Of a DNA stretch of 64,000 bases, positions 52,832 through 60,960 are shown in pieces. The stretch is from Planctomycetaceae bacterium. GTDB lineage: Bacteria; Planctomycetota; Phycisphaerae; Phycisphaerales; SM1A02. The stretch covers positions 1 to 64,000 of the forward strand of contig JAJTGL010000002.1 in NCBI GenBank assembly GCA_021297795.1, in the 5' to 3' direction. The notes under the pieces are model-generated. The model was given only the letters and a program-made list of their open reading frames with translations. It was not told the DNA's origin and did no database searches. A program made the translations under genes and the position numbers. Each line of letters begins with the position of its first letter. Position 1 is the stretch's first letter.

Positions 52832-54589
52832 TCACGCGCGCGCGCAGCGGTCCCGCCAGGCGCCGCGGATCGCGCGGGCGAACCGCTCGCGATAGCCGGC
52901 CGCATCGGTGAGGGGCGACGCGTGGAGGCGTTGGCGCAGGCCATGCCGCATGGCGTCGAGCGCCGCACGGTCTTGCGCAAGCCGCGCGCAGATCGAGGCA
53001 AACGCATCGTCGTCTGCGGCGACGAGTTCCTCGAGCCCGACTGCGGCAAGAAGGCTTGCGCCCACCCGTGCGGCATGCCGGTCGCCGGTTCGCGTGACAA
53101 CGGGTACGCCCATCCAGAGCGCCTCGCAGGTCGTCGTGGTGCCGTGGTAGGGGAATGTGTCGAGCGCGACGTGGATGCGGCCGTAGAGCGCGAGGTGTTC
53201 GGCCACCGTTGCGGTCGAGGGAATGAGCTCGACGCGTTCGGACGCGATACCCGCCCGCGCGAGGCGGTCGATCAGTGCGGCGCGCGCGGTGCCGTCGGCG
53301 AGCGCCTTCGTCTTGAGGAGAAGCCGCGCGTCGGGCACTGCGGCAAGCGCACGCGCCCACAGTGCGCAGCATGCGTCGCCGACCTTCGCGATCGCATTGA
53401 ACGAGCCGAAGGTGAACGGGGCAGCCGACGACGGCGCGGTGGGCTCGGGCGCGTCGGTCGGTGGCGCATAGCAGAGGAAGCAGGGGTCGAGGCGCAGGAG
53501 GCGTTCGGTGGCATGCGCCTCGGCGCCGGATGGATCGGTGTGCGAATCGACCAGTCGGAAATCGACGGTCGCGAGGCCGGTCGTGTTCGGATAGCCGATC
53601 GCGGTGATGACCACGGGGGCCGGCTTGCGCGCGAGCGCCGAGAGGCGGTTGCCGCCGAAGTGACCGCCGAGTTCGACGAGGATGTCGATCCTCGCGTCGC
53701 GGATCATCCGGTCGAGCGCGGCGTCGTCGGCGAGACCGACCTCGTGCCATTCGGCCGCCCGCGCGCGCAGCTCGCGCGTCATCGGGTCATCGGGCGTTGC
53801 GATCAGCGAGAAGACGACCGACTCGTAGCCGGCCTCGTCGGCCGTCGCGGCAAATCCGGCAAGCAGTGGCTTCGCGAAGTAGGCGACCGAATGCGTGCGG
53901 AAGTCGGAACTGAGAAATCCGACGCGAAGTCGCCGCGCGGGCGCGCGATCGAATGCAGGCGGCGAGAACGGTTCGGCGAGCGCGCGTCCGCATGCGCGGT
54001 GGAGCGCCGCGATCTCGTCCGCGCTGCGCGCGGTGTAGTTCGTCAGAAGCAGGACCTGCGACCAGAGCAGCGCGTGCCTCGGATGCGCCGCGAGCGTGCG
54101 CTCGCCGATCGCCAACGCCTCGTCGATGCGTCCGGCCTGCTCCAGCGCCGTCATCAGCGTCATCGTGAGTTCGGGCCATGCGGGTTGTCGCGAGAGCCCG
54201 GCCTCGGCCGCCGCGATCGAGCCGGGGATGTCCCGGAGGCGCAGCCGTGCGGAGGCAAGCCCGAGATAGGCGCGCACGTAGGAGGGATCGAGTTCGATCG
54301 CCTTTGCAAGCTGCTCGGCCGCCTCGCGATCACGACCCATCTGGAGGAGCACGTTCGCCAAATTGTTTCGATAGCCCGGTGCACGGGGTTCGGCTGCAAC
54401 CGCACGCGAGAGGTGATGACGCGCCTGCTCGTGTTCGCCTGATTGTGCGAGAAGAAGTCCGAGCACCTGCGCGACGTTCATGTCCTTCGGCTTCCGCTGC
54501 GCGAGACTGCGCACCGCGGCGAGCGCCTGCGGCAGGCGGCCGCTGCGTGCATCCTCGAGGGCGCGTTGAATGGCGAGTTCGGTCGACAT
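52832..54589 (-). CDS. TPR/O-GlcNAc transferase-like protein (GT41)
   Basis: This is a 585-residue cytosolic protein. The first half (1-about 175) is tetratricopeptide repeats (SGEHEQARHHLSRAVAAEP, MGRDREAAEQLAKAIELDPS). The second half follows the SPINDLY/OGT catalytic domain: RLRVGFLSSDFRTHSVAYF, ILVELGGHFGGNRL (usually DLxGHT), AIGYPNTTGLATVDFRLVD, FGSFNAIAKVG and VALDTFPYHGTTTTCEALWMGVPVVT. The last part is the nucleotide-sugar site. It probably glycosylates proteins. It follows a CotH gene and is convergent with the LPS-type glycosyltransferase. Confidence 0.92.
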   Translation of the reverse strand: MSTELAIQRALEDARSGRLPQALAAVRSLAQRKPKDMNVAQVLGLLLAQSGEHEQARHHLSRAVAAEPRAPGYRNNLANVLLQMGRDREAAEQLAKAIELDPSYVRAYLGLASARLRLRDIPGSIAAAEAGLSRQPAWPELTMTLMTALEQAGRIDEALAIGERTLAAHPRHALLWSQVLLLTNYTARSADEIAALHRACGRALAEPFSPPAFDRAPARRLRVGFLSSDFRTHSVAYFAKPLLAGFAATADEAGYESVVFSLIATPDDPMTRELRARAAEWHEVGLADDAALDRMIRDARIDILVELGGHFGGNRLSALARKPAPVVITAIGYPNTTGLATVDFRLVDSHTDPSGAEAHATERLLRLDPCFLCYAPPTDAPEPTAPSSAAPFTFGSFNAIAKVGDACCALWARALAAVPDARLLLKTKALADGTARAALIDRLARAGIASERVELIPSTATVAEHLALYGRIHVALDTFPYHGTTTTCEALWMGVPVVTRTGDRHAARVGASLLAAVGLEELVAADDDAFASICARLAQDRAALDAMRHGLRQRLHASPLTDAAGYRERFARAIRGAWRDRCARA

Positions 54590-54679
54590 GGCGTGGCGTG
54601 TCGACGCAGGATATCGACGCGATGCACCCGTTGGTTCAATCCCGCACGGGATCGATCGCGCAGGATCTGGTCCGGAGCC

Positions 54680-56353
54680 TCAGTTCTCGCGCGTCTTCCG
54701 CTCGCGGACGCGGGTCAGCGTGATCGAATCGGCGCGCCACATCGCGGTGCCGGCGCGCGCACGGAGTTCGAGCACCAGCTCGACGTCGGCCGTCGCCTCC
54801 GTCACATCGAACTCGAAGGACACCGTGCGCTCGCCGCCACCCGTGGCGCCGTCGGCGCGCGTCGTACCCGAGGTGCGGATCCCCGCGCCGGCGCCGGGTG
54901 CGTCGGGTTCCTCGAGCGCGGTCACGCCATCGGTGCGGAGCATGGCCTCGAACCGGTAGCGGCCCTTCTCGAGGAGGACGCCGCGGCGGAACCCCGCGAC
55001 ACAGCGGCCGCTCGGACCTGCGGTGACGCGGTACCAGCGTGCGCCGTTCTCATCGACCTCCTCGACGTTCGCGTCCTCCACCTCGCTCATCCCGTGGAAG
55101 CCACGGATCGCGACCGCGGCGTTCGTCTTGAAGACGAGCGGTTTCGGTTCGGGTGCTGTCTTCTGTTCGGCGAGGCTCTGCGCGCGGGCCGAGAGGCGCT
55201 CGACGAACGCGTTCGCAGCCTCGGCCTGTGCGGCCGCGGCCTCGGGCGAGACCGCGCGCAGCGCATCCTGCACGCGCTTCTGCACCGGCTCGAGTCGACG
55301 GACGAGCTTGCGTGCGTCGAATTCGGGCAGGAGTCGCACGATCGCGCGGCGGTAGTCGCTGCGCCACTCGGGGTTCTTCATCACGCTCGACGCGACGAGG
55401 GCGCGCGGCATGTCGAGCACCGACATGCCCGGATCCTGAAAGCACTGGTCCATGCCGTGCGGGATGAAGCGAGCGCCCTTGCTGGGCTCGAAGTAGAGGC
55501 GGTAGTTGTTGCTGTTGAACGCGTAGCCGTCCCAGTGGGCGAGCATCGCCTCGAGCGCGAGGAAACGGACGAACTCGGGCACATCGACGAGTTCCTCGAT
55601 CTTCTTCCAGCGCGCCTTCATGTCGGGATCGCGGCAGGCCTCCGAAAGCGCGCGGAGGTCGGCGCGCGTCTCCTCGCCCTTGCCTTCGTCGCGCTCGAGG
55701 TCCGCATCGATGTCCTGGCAGAAGCCGCCGTCGTAGAGGTTTCCCTCGGTGTTTCGGAAGTGTTCCTTCAGGAACGCCTCGTCGAACGACTCCTTGAAGA
55801 CGTAGAGGCCCATGTCGCGCATGATCGCGCCCTCGGTGCCGGGCGCACCGATCGCGATCCGCACGCGCGCGTGCGACACGCGCGTCGCCGGCACGTTCGC
55901 CTCGCGCAGGATCGAGCTCGCCGTCCACTCCGAGAGGAACGTCGGATCCTGCGCCGCGTTGTTGAGATGGAACTTGCGCATGCCGTGGAAGCGTGCGGTG
56001 CCGTCGAACTTCCCGAGGTTGATGGTGAAGCCCGGCCGTTCGTCGAACCCCTGGTAGCTGCCTGCGGCGCCCTTCAGCTTGATGCCCGCGCTTTCGGCGA
56101 GCGGCTTGCCGTCGACGACGAGCGCGACCTTCGCGTAGGTGCGCGGGTCGTTGCGCAGGCTGTCGGCCGATGCCTGTTCAAGGACGATGTCGATCGCCGG
56201 GATCTCGCCCTTGCGGAAGAAGCCGTCGGTCTCGTCGGCGGCGGCGGGGGGCGACGCCAGCAGGCTTGCGAGCAGGGCCACGAGCGCGAGCAGCCGGGCG
56301 ACGAGGGGCGCTCGCCGCGGGCCGTCGGGTCGAGACAGTTCGTTTCCGCGCAT
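54680..56353 (-). CDS. CotH kinase-like secreted protein
   Basis: This is a 557-residue exported protein from ATG 56353 (a slightly longer frame from 56368 is possible). It has a signal peptide (about 15-40, ending PAAADE) and a CotH domain: IPAIDIVLEQASADSLRND, GIKLKGAAGSYQGFDERPG, FHGMRKFHLNNAAQDPTFL (with the usual DNA-like core), GLYVFKESFDEAFL and HWDGYAFNSNNYRLYFEP (the HxDG region). CotH proteins are atypical secreted protein kinases. The C-terminal 150 residues form a beta-sandwich-like domain. Its target is unknown. Confidence 0.9.
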   Translation of the reverse strand: MRGNELSRPDGPRRAPLVARLLALVALLASLLASPPAAADETDGFFRKGEIPAIDIVLEQASADSLRNDPRTYAKVALVVDGKPLAESAGIKLKGAAGSYQGFDERPGFTINLGKFDGTARFHGMRKFHLNNAAQDPTFLSEWTASSILREANVPATRVSHARVRIAIGAPGTEGAIMRDMGLYVFKESFDEAFLKEHFRNTEGNLYDGGFCQDIDADLERDEGKGEETRADLRALSEACRDPDMKARWKKIEELVDVPEFVRFLALEAMLAHWDGYAFNSNNYRLYFEPSKGARFIPHGMDQCFQDPGMSVLDMPRALVASSVMKNPEWRSDYRRAIVRLLPEFDARKLVRRLEPVQKRVQDALRAVSPEAAAAQAEAANAFVERLSARAQSLAEQKTAPEPKPLVFKTNAAVAIRGFHGMSEVEDANVEEVDENGARWYRVTAGPSGRCVAGFRRGVLLEKGRYRFEAMLRTDGVTALEEPDAPGAGAGIRTSGTTRADGATGGGERTVSFEFDVTEATADVELVLELRARAGTAMWRADSITLTRVRERKTREN

Positions 56354-56423
56354 GCACGCAGTATGCACCCGGCCCGTGCGGGCTGCGACGGGCGAATCCG
56401 GGATCCGCTAGAATCTCCGCCCT

Positions 56424-56858
56424 ATGTCCAAGGCCATCATCAAGACCGTCAAGGGCGACATGCACGTCGAGTTCTACGACGCCGACGCCCCGAACACCGT
56501 GAAGAACTTCCGCGACCTCGCGAAGGAGGGCTACTACAACGGGCTCACCTTCCACCGCGTGATCCCCAACTTCGTCATCCAGGGCGGCTGCCCGAACGGG
56601 ACGGGCACCGGTGGCCCGGGCTACAAGATCAAGTGCGAGCTGACGGGTGGCAACCAGAAGCACGACCGCGGCGTCCTCTCGATGGCGCACGCCGGCCGCG
56701 ACACCGGTGGCTCGCAGTTCTTCATCTGCCACAGCCGCGACAACACCGCGCATCTCGATCGCAATCACACCTGCTTCGGCAAGGTCGTGAAGGGCCTCGA
56801 GGTGATCGACGCGATCGAGGCCGGCGACAAGATCAACGAGATCGTGCTCGAGGACTGA
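56424..56858 (+). CDS. peptidyl-prolyl cis-trans isomerase, cyclophilin type
   Basis: This is a 144-residue single-domain cyclophilin. Family residues are in [40 protein letters not shown] (catalytic Arg after FH) and [19 protein letters not shown]. There is no signal peptide, so it acts in the cytosol on proline bonds in folding proteins. Its start at 56424 fits the family start. A perfect 9-bp hairpin follows 27 bases after the stop, so it is probably monocistronic. Confidence 0.96.
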   Translation: MSKAIIKTVKGDMHVEFYDADAPNTVKNFRDLAKEGYYNGLTFHRVIPNFVIQGGCPNGTGTGGPGYKIKCELTGGNQKHDRGVLSMAHAGRDTGGSQFFICHSRDNTAHLDRNHTCFGKVVKGLEVIDAIEAGDKINEIVLED

Positions 56859-56885
56859 TCCCGCGCTTTCAAGCGAATCCCGACC

Positions 56886-56907
56886 CCGCCCCGGTCCGCC
56901 GGGGCGG
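56886..56907 (+). terminator. terminator-like hairpin after the cyclophilin gene
   Basis: A perfect 9-bp GC stem, CCGCCCCGG (56886-56894) and CCGGGGCGG (56899-56907), with a TCCG loop lies after the cyclophilin stop. No T-run follows. Confidence 0.6.
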
Positions 56908-56976
56908 CGTCGTTCCAGAACGACCGTGTGCGACGGCGATCGGCCATGCAGATCGTCGTCGGAGACCGGACCCGCC

Positions 56977-57825
56977 ATGCCCGAACTCGGCCGCATCGCA
57001 ACCTTCACCATCGTCCGCGAGACGCAGTCGGGTGTGTATCTCGACGCGGGGGAGCTCGGCGAGGTGCTGCTTCCCGGGCGGCTGATTCCGCCGGGTGCGC
57101 GCGTCGGTGACCGGATCGATGCCTTCATCCACACCGATTCGCTCGACCGCCTTGTCGCGACCACGGTCCGGCCGCGCGCGCAGGTCGGCGAGTTCGCCTA
57201 TCTCCGCGTGAAGGATCTCCACGAGCGGGCGGGTGCATTCCTCGACTGGGGGCTCTCGAAGGATCTGCTCCTTCCGTACAACGAGCAGGGCGACCGCGTG
57301 CACCCGGGCGACCACGTGCTCGTGAAGGTGCTGCTCGATGTCGAGACGCGGCGCATCTACGCCAGCGCACTGGTCAACCGGCACCTGTCGCGGTCGCGAC
57401 CGACGTATGCGCCCGGCGATACGGTCGCGCTGATCGTGGCCGACGAGTCGCCGCTTGGCTACAACGCGATCGTCGATCACCGGTTCCGTGGCCTGCTCTA
57501 CCACACCAATCTCGCGGGGCCGCTTGCGCCGGGTGCCACGATGCGGGGATTCGTGAAGTCGGTGCGCGAGGACGGCAAGATCGACCTCAGCCTCGACGAG
57601 GCGGGCTATGCGCGCGTTGCGCCGCTTGCCGAGCGGATCCTCGCCGAACTCGACCGCGTGGGCGGCCGGCTCAACTTCGACGATTCGAGCGATCCAGAGG
57701 CGATCCGCGAACGCTTCGGCGCGAGCAAGAAGGCATTCAAGCAGGCGATCGGCGCCCTGTATCGCGAGCGACGCATCCGGTTCACCGAGCCCGGGATCGA
57801 GCTCGTGCGGGGAGGCGAAGGATGA
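56977..57825 (+). CDS. CvfB-like S1 RNA-binding protein
   Basis: This is a 282-residue protein built from S1-type OB folds, with the CvfB order: LGRIATFTIVRETQSGVYLD, GEVLLPGRLIPPGARVGD, FAYLRVKDLHERAGAFLDWG, KDLLLPYNEQ and YNAIVDHRFRGLLYHTN. The C-terminal winged helix (about 210-275) contains GASKKAFKQAIGALYRERRI. CvfB proteins bind RNA and affect gene expression in firmicutes. ATG 56977 is chosen since it starts the first fold. It overlaps the next gene as ATGA. Confidence 0.9.
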   Translation: MPELGRIATFTIVRETQSGVYLDAGELGEVLLPGRLIPPGARVGDRIDAFIHTDSLDRLVATTVRPRAQVGEFAYLRVKDLHERAGAFLDWGLSKDLLLPYNEQGDRVHPGDHVLVKVLLDVETRRIYASALVNRHLSRSRPTYAPGDTVALIVADESPLGYNAIVDHRFRGLLYHTNLAGPLAPGATMRGFVKSVREDGKIDLSLDEAGYARVAPLAERILAELDRVGGRLNFDDSSDPEAIRERFGASKKAFKQAIGALYRERRIRFTEPGIELVRGGEG

Positions 57826-58199
57826 GTGGCGACGCGACGGGCGAGCGCGGGGCCGGTGCGCACGGGCCGAGCGGTCCGCGGCGGCTGACGGCGCTCGAGC
57901 GCGCGCAGGAGCGGCTTGCGCAGGGCGAGATCGACCTGGCGCAGAACGCGCGGGAGCGCGTGTGGCTCGGACGCCTGCTTCTCGCGCTGCCGATCGTCGG
58001 TGGCATCGCGTGGATCGTGCTCGCGCTGGTCGCTGGCCGCGGCACCGCGGGGGTCCTGACCTTCGCGGGTGCGGTCGGGCTCGCGCTCGTCACCTACGGC
58101 ACGGGCATGTACATGACCGCGGTGAGGCGTCGCGAGTTCGGTGATGCGATCCGCGACGCGCGCGCCGAGATCGCGCAGCTGGAGCGCTTGAAGGTCTGA
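57822..58199 (+). CDS. small two-span membrane protein
   Basis: This is a 125-residue protein that starts inside the stop of the CvfB-like gene (ATGA). It has a charged helical N-terminus (TALERAQERLAQGEIDLA), two hydrophobic spans (about 50-70 and 75-97) and a charged C-terminal helix. I recognise no family. Translational coupling to an RNA-binding protein gene suggests a joint role, but nothing more can be said. Confidence 0.7.
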   Translation: MSGDATGERGAGAHGPSGPRRLTALERAQERLAQGEIDLAQNARERVWLGRLLLALPIVGGIAWIVLALVAGRGTAGVLTFAGAVGLALVTYGTGMYMTAVRRREFGDAIRDARAEIAQLERLKV

Positions 58200-58319
58200 G
58201 CACCGTCGAGCGTGGCCGCTCGCGGAACGGGTATCTTCCGCCTCCGAGTCCCGGCCGCGCGCGACGTGATGCGCGTGGACCGGTGCGCGTCCGCATGCAG
58301 CATTGCAGGAAGTTTCACC

Positions 58320-58730
58320 ATGGTCGAGATCACCGCACGCTATGAAGGGGACCTCCGCTGCTCGGCGGTGCATGGTCCGTCGAAGTCCACGATCCTGACC
58401 GACGCGCCCGTCGACAATCACGGCAGGGGAGAGGCCTTCTCGCCGACCGATCTCGTCGCGGCCGCGCTTCCGGCCTGCATGATGACCATCATGGGGATCT
58501 ACGCCGGTCGTCACGGCGTCGACCTCAAGGGAATGACCGCCCGCACCGAGAAGGTGATGACGTCGGAGGGGCCGCGGCGCATCAAGAGCCTGCGGACGAC
58601 GATCATGGTGCCGCTCGGCCCCGACAGCGCGCATCGCACCGCGCTCGAGAACGCCGCGCACACCTGCCCGGTCCACAAGAGCCTGCACCCCGACATCGAC
58701 GCGCCGATCGAGTTCGTCTGGGCGGGTTGA
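58320..58730 (+). CDS. OsmC-family peroxiredoxin-like protein
   Basis: This is a 136-residue OsmC/Ohr-family protein. The start ATG 58320 begins VEITARYEGDLRCSAVHGPS; an upstream frame to 58212 is non-homologous. Family motifs include FSPTDLVAAALPACMMTIM with the first redox Cys and HTCPVHKSLHPDIDAPIEF with the second Cys. These two Cys reduce organic hydroperoxides. It follows the small membrane-protein gene by 120 bases on the same strand. No OhrR gene is nearby. Confidence 0.92.
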   Translation: MVEITARYEGDLRCSAVHGPSKSTILTDAPVDNHGRGEAFSPTDLVAAALPACMMTIMGIYAGRHGVDLKGMTARTEKVMTSEGPRRIKSLRTTIMVPLGPDSAHRTALENAAHTCPVHKSLHPDIDAPIEFVWAG

Positions 58731-58945
58731 TGCTGCGACTGCGTGCGCCGGTGCGCGGGAGGGGGCTCGGACTCTCGGACCTGTCGGCATGAACCCGACG
58801 ATCCGCCCGCCCGGTGGCGGCGTGGTGCGACCTCGGCCGGGATTGCCGGGTCCGTTCTTGCGACACGGGCTTTCCGCCGCACAATCGGAGGGTCCGGGTT
58901 TCCGGGTGTCGCCGTTCGACCAGATGACCACGTGATCCGCATCGG

Positions 58946-60814
58946 ATGCGATCGATGAAGAGACGTAGGCGCCGAATTCTCCTCGCCGCTGCCACGGTGG
59001 CCTTCGCTGCGTGGGGTGCCTCGAACGCCCTCGCGCAGTCGGTGACGCCATTCACGAGCGAACACTCGGCCCGCGGCGTGATCTACAACATGACCTTCGC
59101 GCCGCCGCTCGCGAATCCCCAGGACGGTTACGGCATGGCCTGCGCCGATCTCGACGGCGACGGTGATCCCGATCTCGTGCTTCTTGGGCGTGCGGACGGC
59201 CTGGTCGGCATCTACGAGAACAACGGCGCCGGCGTCTTCACGAACCGTAGTGCGACCAGCGGCATCCCGGCCACCGCGGCGGGCTGCGGAGTCGTCGCCT
59301 TCGACGATGATCGCGATGGCGATCTCGACCTCTTCATCGTGCAGAAGAACGGTCCGTGCCGGCTGCTGCGCCACGGTGCGCCGTTCCAGTTCACCGACAT
59401 CGCCACCGCCGCCGGCGTCGATGCGTCGCTTCCGGGCGCGGGTGCGAGCGCCGTCGACTTCGACGGCGACGGCTGGCTCGATCTCCACGTCTGCACGTAC
59501 TCGACGGTCTTCCCGAACCGACTCTACCGGAACCTCGGCAATGGCACCTTCGTCGACGTCGCTGGCGCGCTCGGGCTCGCGTCGACCGGACTTTCGTATC
59601 AGTCGGTCTGGAGCGACTACGACCGCGATACGTGGCCCGATCTCTGCGTGAGCAACGACCGCGGCTTCGGCAACCTGCCGAACCAGCTGCATCGAAACCA
59701 GGGCAATGGCACCTTCCTCGACGTCTCTTCGTCGAGCGGCCTCAACGTCGCGCTCTGTTCGATGGGCATCGCCTGCGCCGATCTCACCGGCGATGGGCGG
59801 AGCGACTACTACTTCACGAACGTGCCCGATCCGACGCCACCGTTGAACGGCGTGAATCCGCTCATGATCGGCAGCGTCAAGGGCACCTTCACGCAGGCGG
59901 ATGCGCTGTGGGGCGTCTCGAACCTGAAGTTCAGCTGGGCAGCGATCTTCTGGGATTTCGACAACGACACCGACCTCGACCTCTACGTCAACAACGAGAC
60001 GCTGCCAAACGCGCTCTTCCGCAACCCCGGTGCGCCGCCGATGACGGACGTCGCGGCGGCGGCGGGTGTCGTGGGCTCGGCGAATCTCTCCTATGCGTCG
60101 ATGGTTGGCGACCTCGACCGCGATGGCGACCTCGACCTCATCCTCAACAACTACGGCGGTCCCGTTCGGCTCTTGATGAACCAGGAAGGCCAGCAGCGAA
60201 AGTGGCTGCGCCTGCGGATCGCGGGCGAGGGGCGCGTGCGCGATGCGATCGGCGCCTCGGCCACGCTGCGCGCGGCGCTTCCAAAGGGAAAGACCGGCGC
60301 CCCGCAGTGGCGCGAGGTCCTGTGCGGTGGCAACGGCTATCTCGCGCAGAACGAGACCATGCTCCATTTCGGCCTCGGCGCGGCCAGCACGGCGGCGACG
60401 ATCGACGTGCGTTGGCCTGCGGCCGGTCCCGCGCGCACGCTGCGCAATCTCTCATCGAACCTCGTGTGGACCGCGTATCCGCCGTCGCGGCTTGGTGACG
60501 TCGATGGCGGGGGCATCATTGATCTTGCCGACTGGACGCAGTTCGCCGCGTGGGGGCCGGGCACGCTGGTCCCGGGCCGCGAAATGCTCGACTTCGACGG
60601 CGACGGCGATTTAGACGGCGCCGATGCCGACGGGTTCTGGGCCATCGCGTCGGTCGAGCGTGGAGACCTCGACGGCAACGGTTCGGTCGAAGCCGCGGAC
60701 CTCTCGGTCATGCTCGCGTCCTGGGCGCAGGCTGGGTCGGTTGCGGACCTCGACCTCGACGGTTCGGTCGGCGCTTCGGACCTCGCGCTGCTGCTCGCGG
60801 CGTGGGGTTCGTGA
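58946..60814 (+). CDS. secreted CRTAC1/FG-GAP protein with dockerin-like C-terminus
   Basis: This is a 622-residue exported protein. A basic N-terminus and signal peptide (ending SNALAQS) precede repeated FG-GAP/VCBS calcium motifs: ACADLDGDGDPDLVLLGRAD, DDRDGDLDLFIVQ, VDFDGDGWLDLHV, ADLTGDGRSDYYF and GDLDRDGDLDLILNN. An ASPIC/UnbV domain follows (about 410-520): WLRLRIAGEGRVRDAIGASA and ETMLHFGLGAAS. It ends in dockerin-like loops, DLDGNGSVEAADLSVMLASW and DLDLDGSVGASDLALLLAAW. It is a likely beta-propeller on the cell surface. ATG 58955 (just before the poly-Arg run) is an alternative start. Confidence 0.9.
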   Translation: MRSMKRRRRRILLAAATVAFAAWGASNALAQSVTPFTSEHSARGVIYNMTFAPPLANPQDGYGMACADLDGDGDPDLVLLGRADGLVGIYENNGAGVFTNRSATSGIPATAAGCGVVAFDDDRDGDLDLFIVQKNGPCRLLRHGAPFQFTDIATAAGVDASLPGAGASAVDFDGDGWLDLHVCTYSTVFPNRLYRNLGNGTFVDVAGALGLASTGLSYQSVWSDYDRDTWPDLCVSNDRGFGNLPNQLHRNQGNGTFLDVSSSSGLNVALCSMGIACADLTGDGRSDYYFTNVPDPTPPLNGVNPLMIGSVKGTFTQADALWGVSNLKFSWAAIFWDFDNDTDLDLYVNNETLPNALFRNPGAPPMTDVAAAAGVVGSANLSYASMVGDLDRDGDLDLILNNYGGPVRLLMNQEGQQRKWLRLRIAGEGRVRDAIGASATLRAALPKGKTGAPQWREVLCGGNGYLAQNETMLHFGLGAASTAATIDVRWPAAGPARTLRNLSSNLVWTAYPPSRLGDVDGGGIIDLADWTQFAAWGPGTLVPGREMLDFDGDGDLDGADADGFWAIASVERGDLDGNGSVEAADLSVMLASWAQAGSVADLDLDGSVGASDLALLLAAWGS

Positions 60815-60840
60815 GTCGATGACCGTCGTCGGTTGAGCTC

Positions 60841-60960
60841 AGTGCGGGACGCAGGGTCTCACCGCGGGACGCAGGGCCTCACTGCGGGACGCAGGGTCTC
60901 ACTGCGGGACGCAGGGTCTCACTGCGGGACGCAGGGTCTCACTGCGGGACGCAGGGTCCC
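60841..60960. repeat. six 20-bp tandem repeats spanning a stop codon
   Basis: Six contiguous 20-bp units of ACTGCGGGACGCAGGGTCTC type fill 60841-60960 (two early units have one or two changes; units 3-5 are identical). The rightmost unit includes the last codons and the stop of the minus-strand gene that ends at 60939, so the array seems to have grown outward from the 3' end of that gene. There are no spacers. Confidence 0.95.

Noticed and set aside
60841-60960. CRISPR array
   Set aside because: The 20-bp units are contiguous with no spacers, and no cas gene is present.
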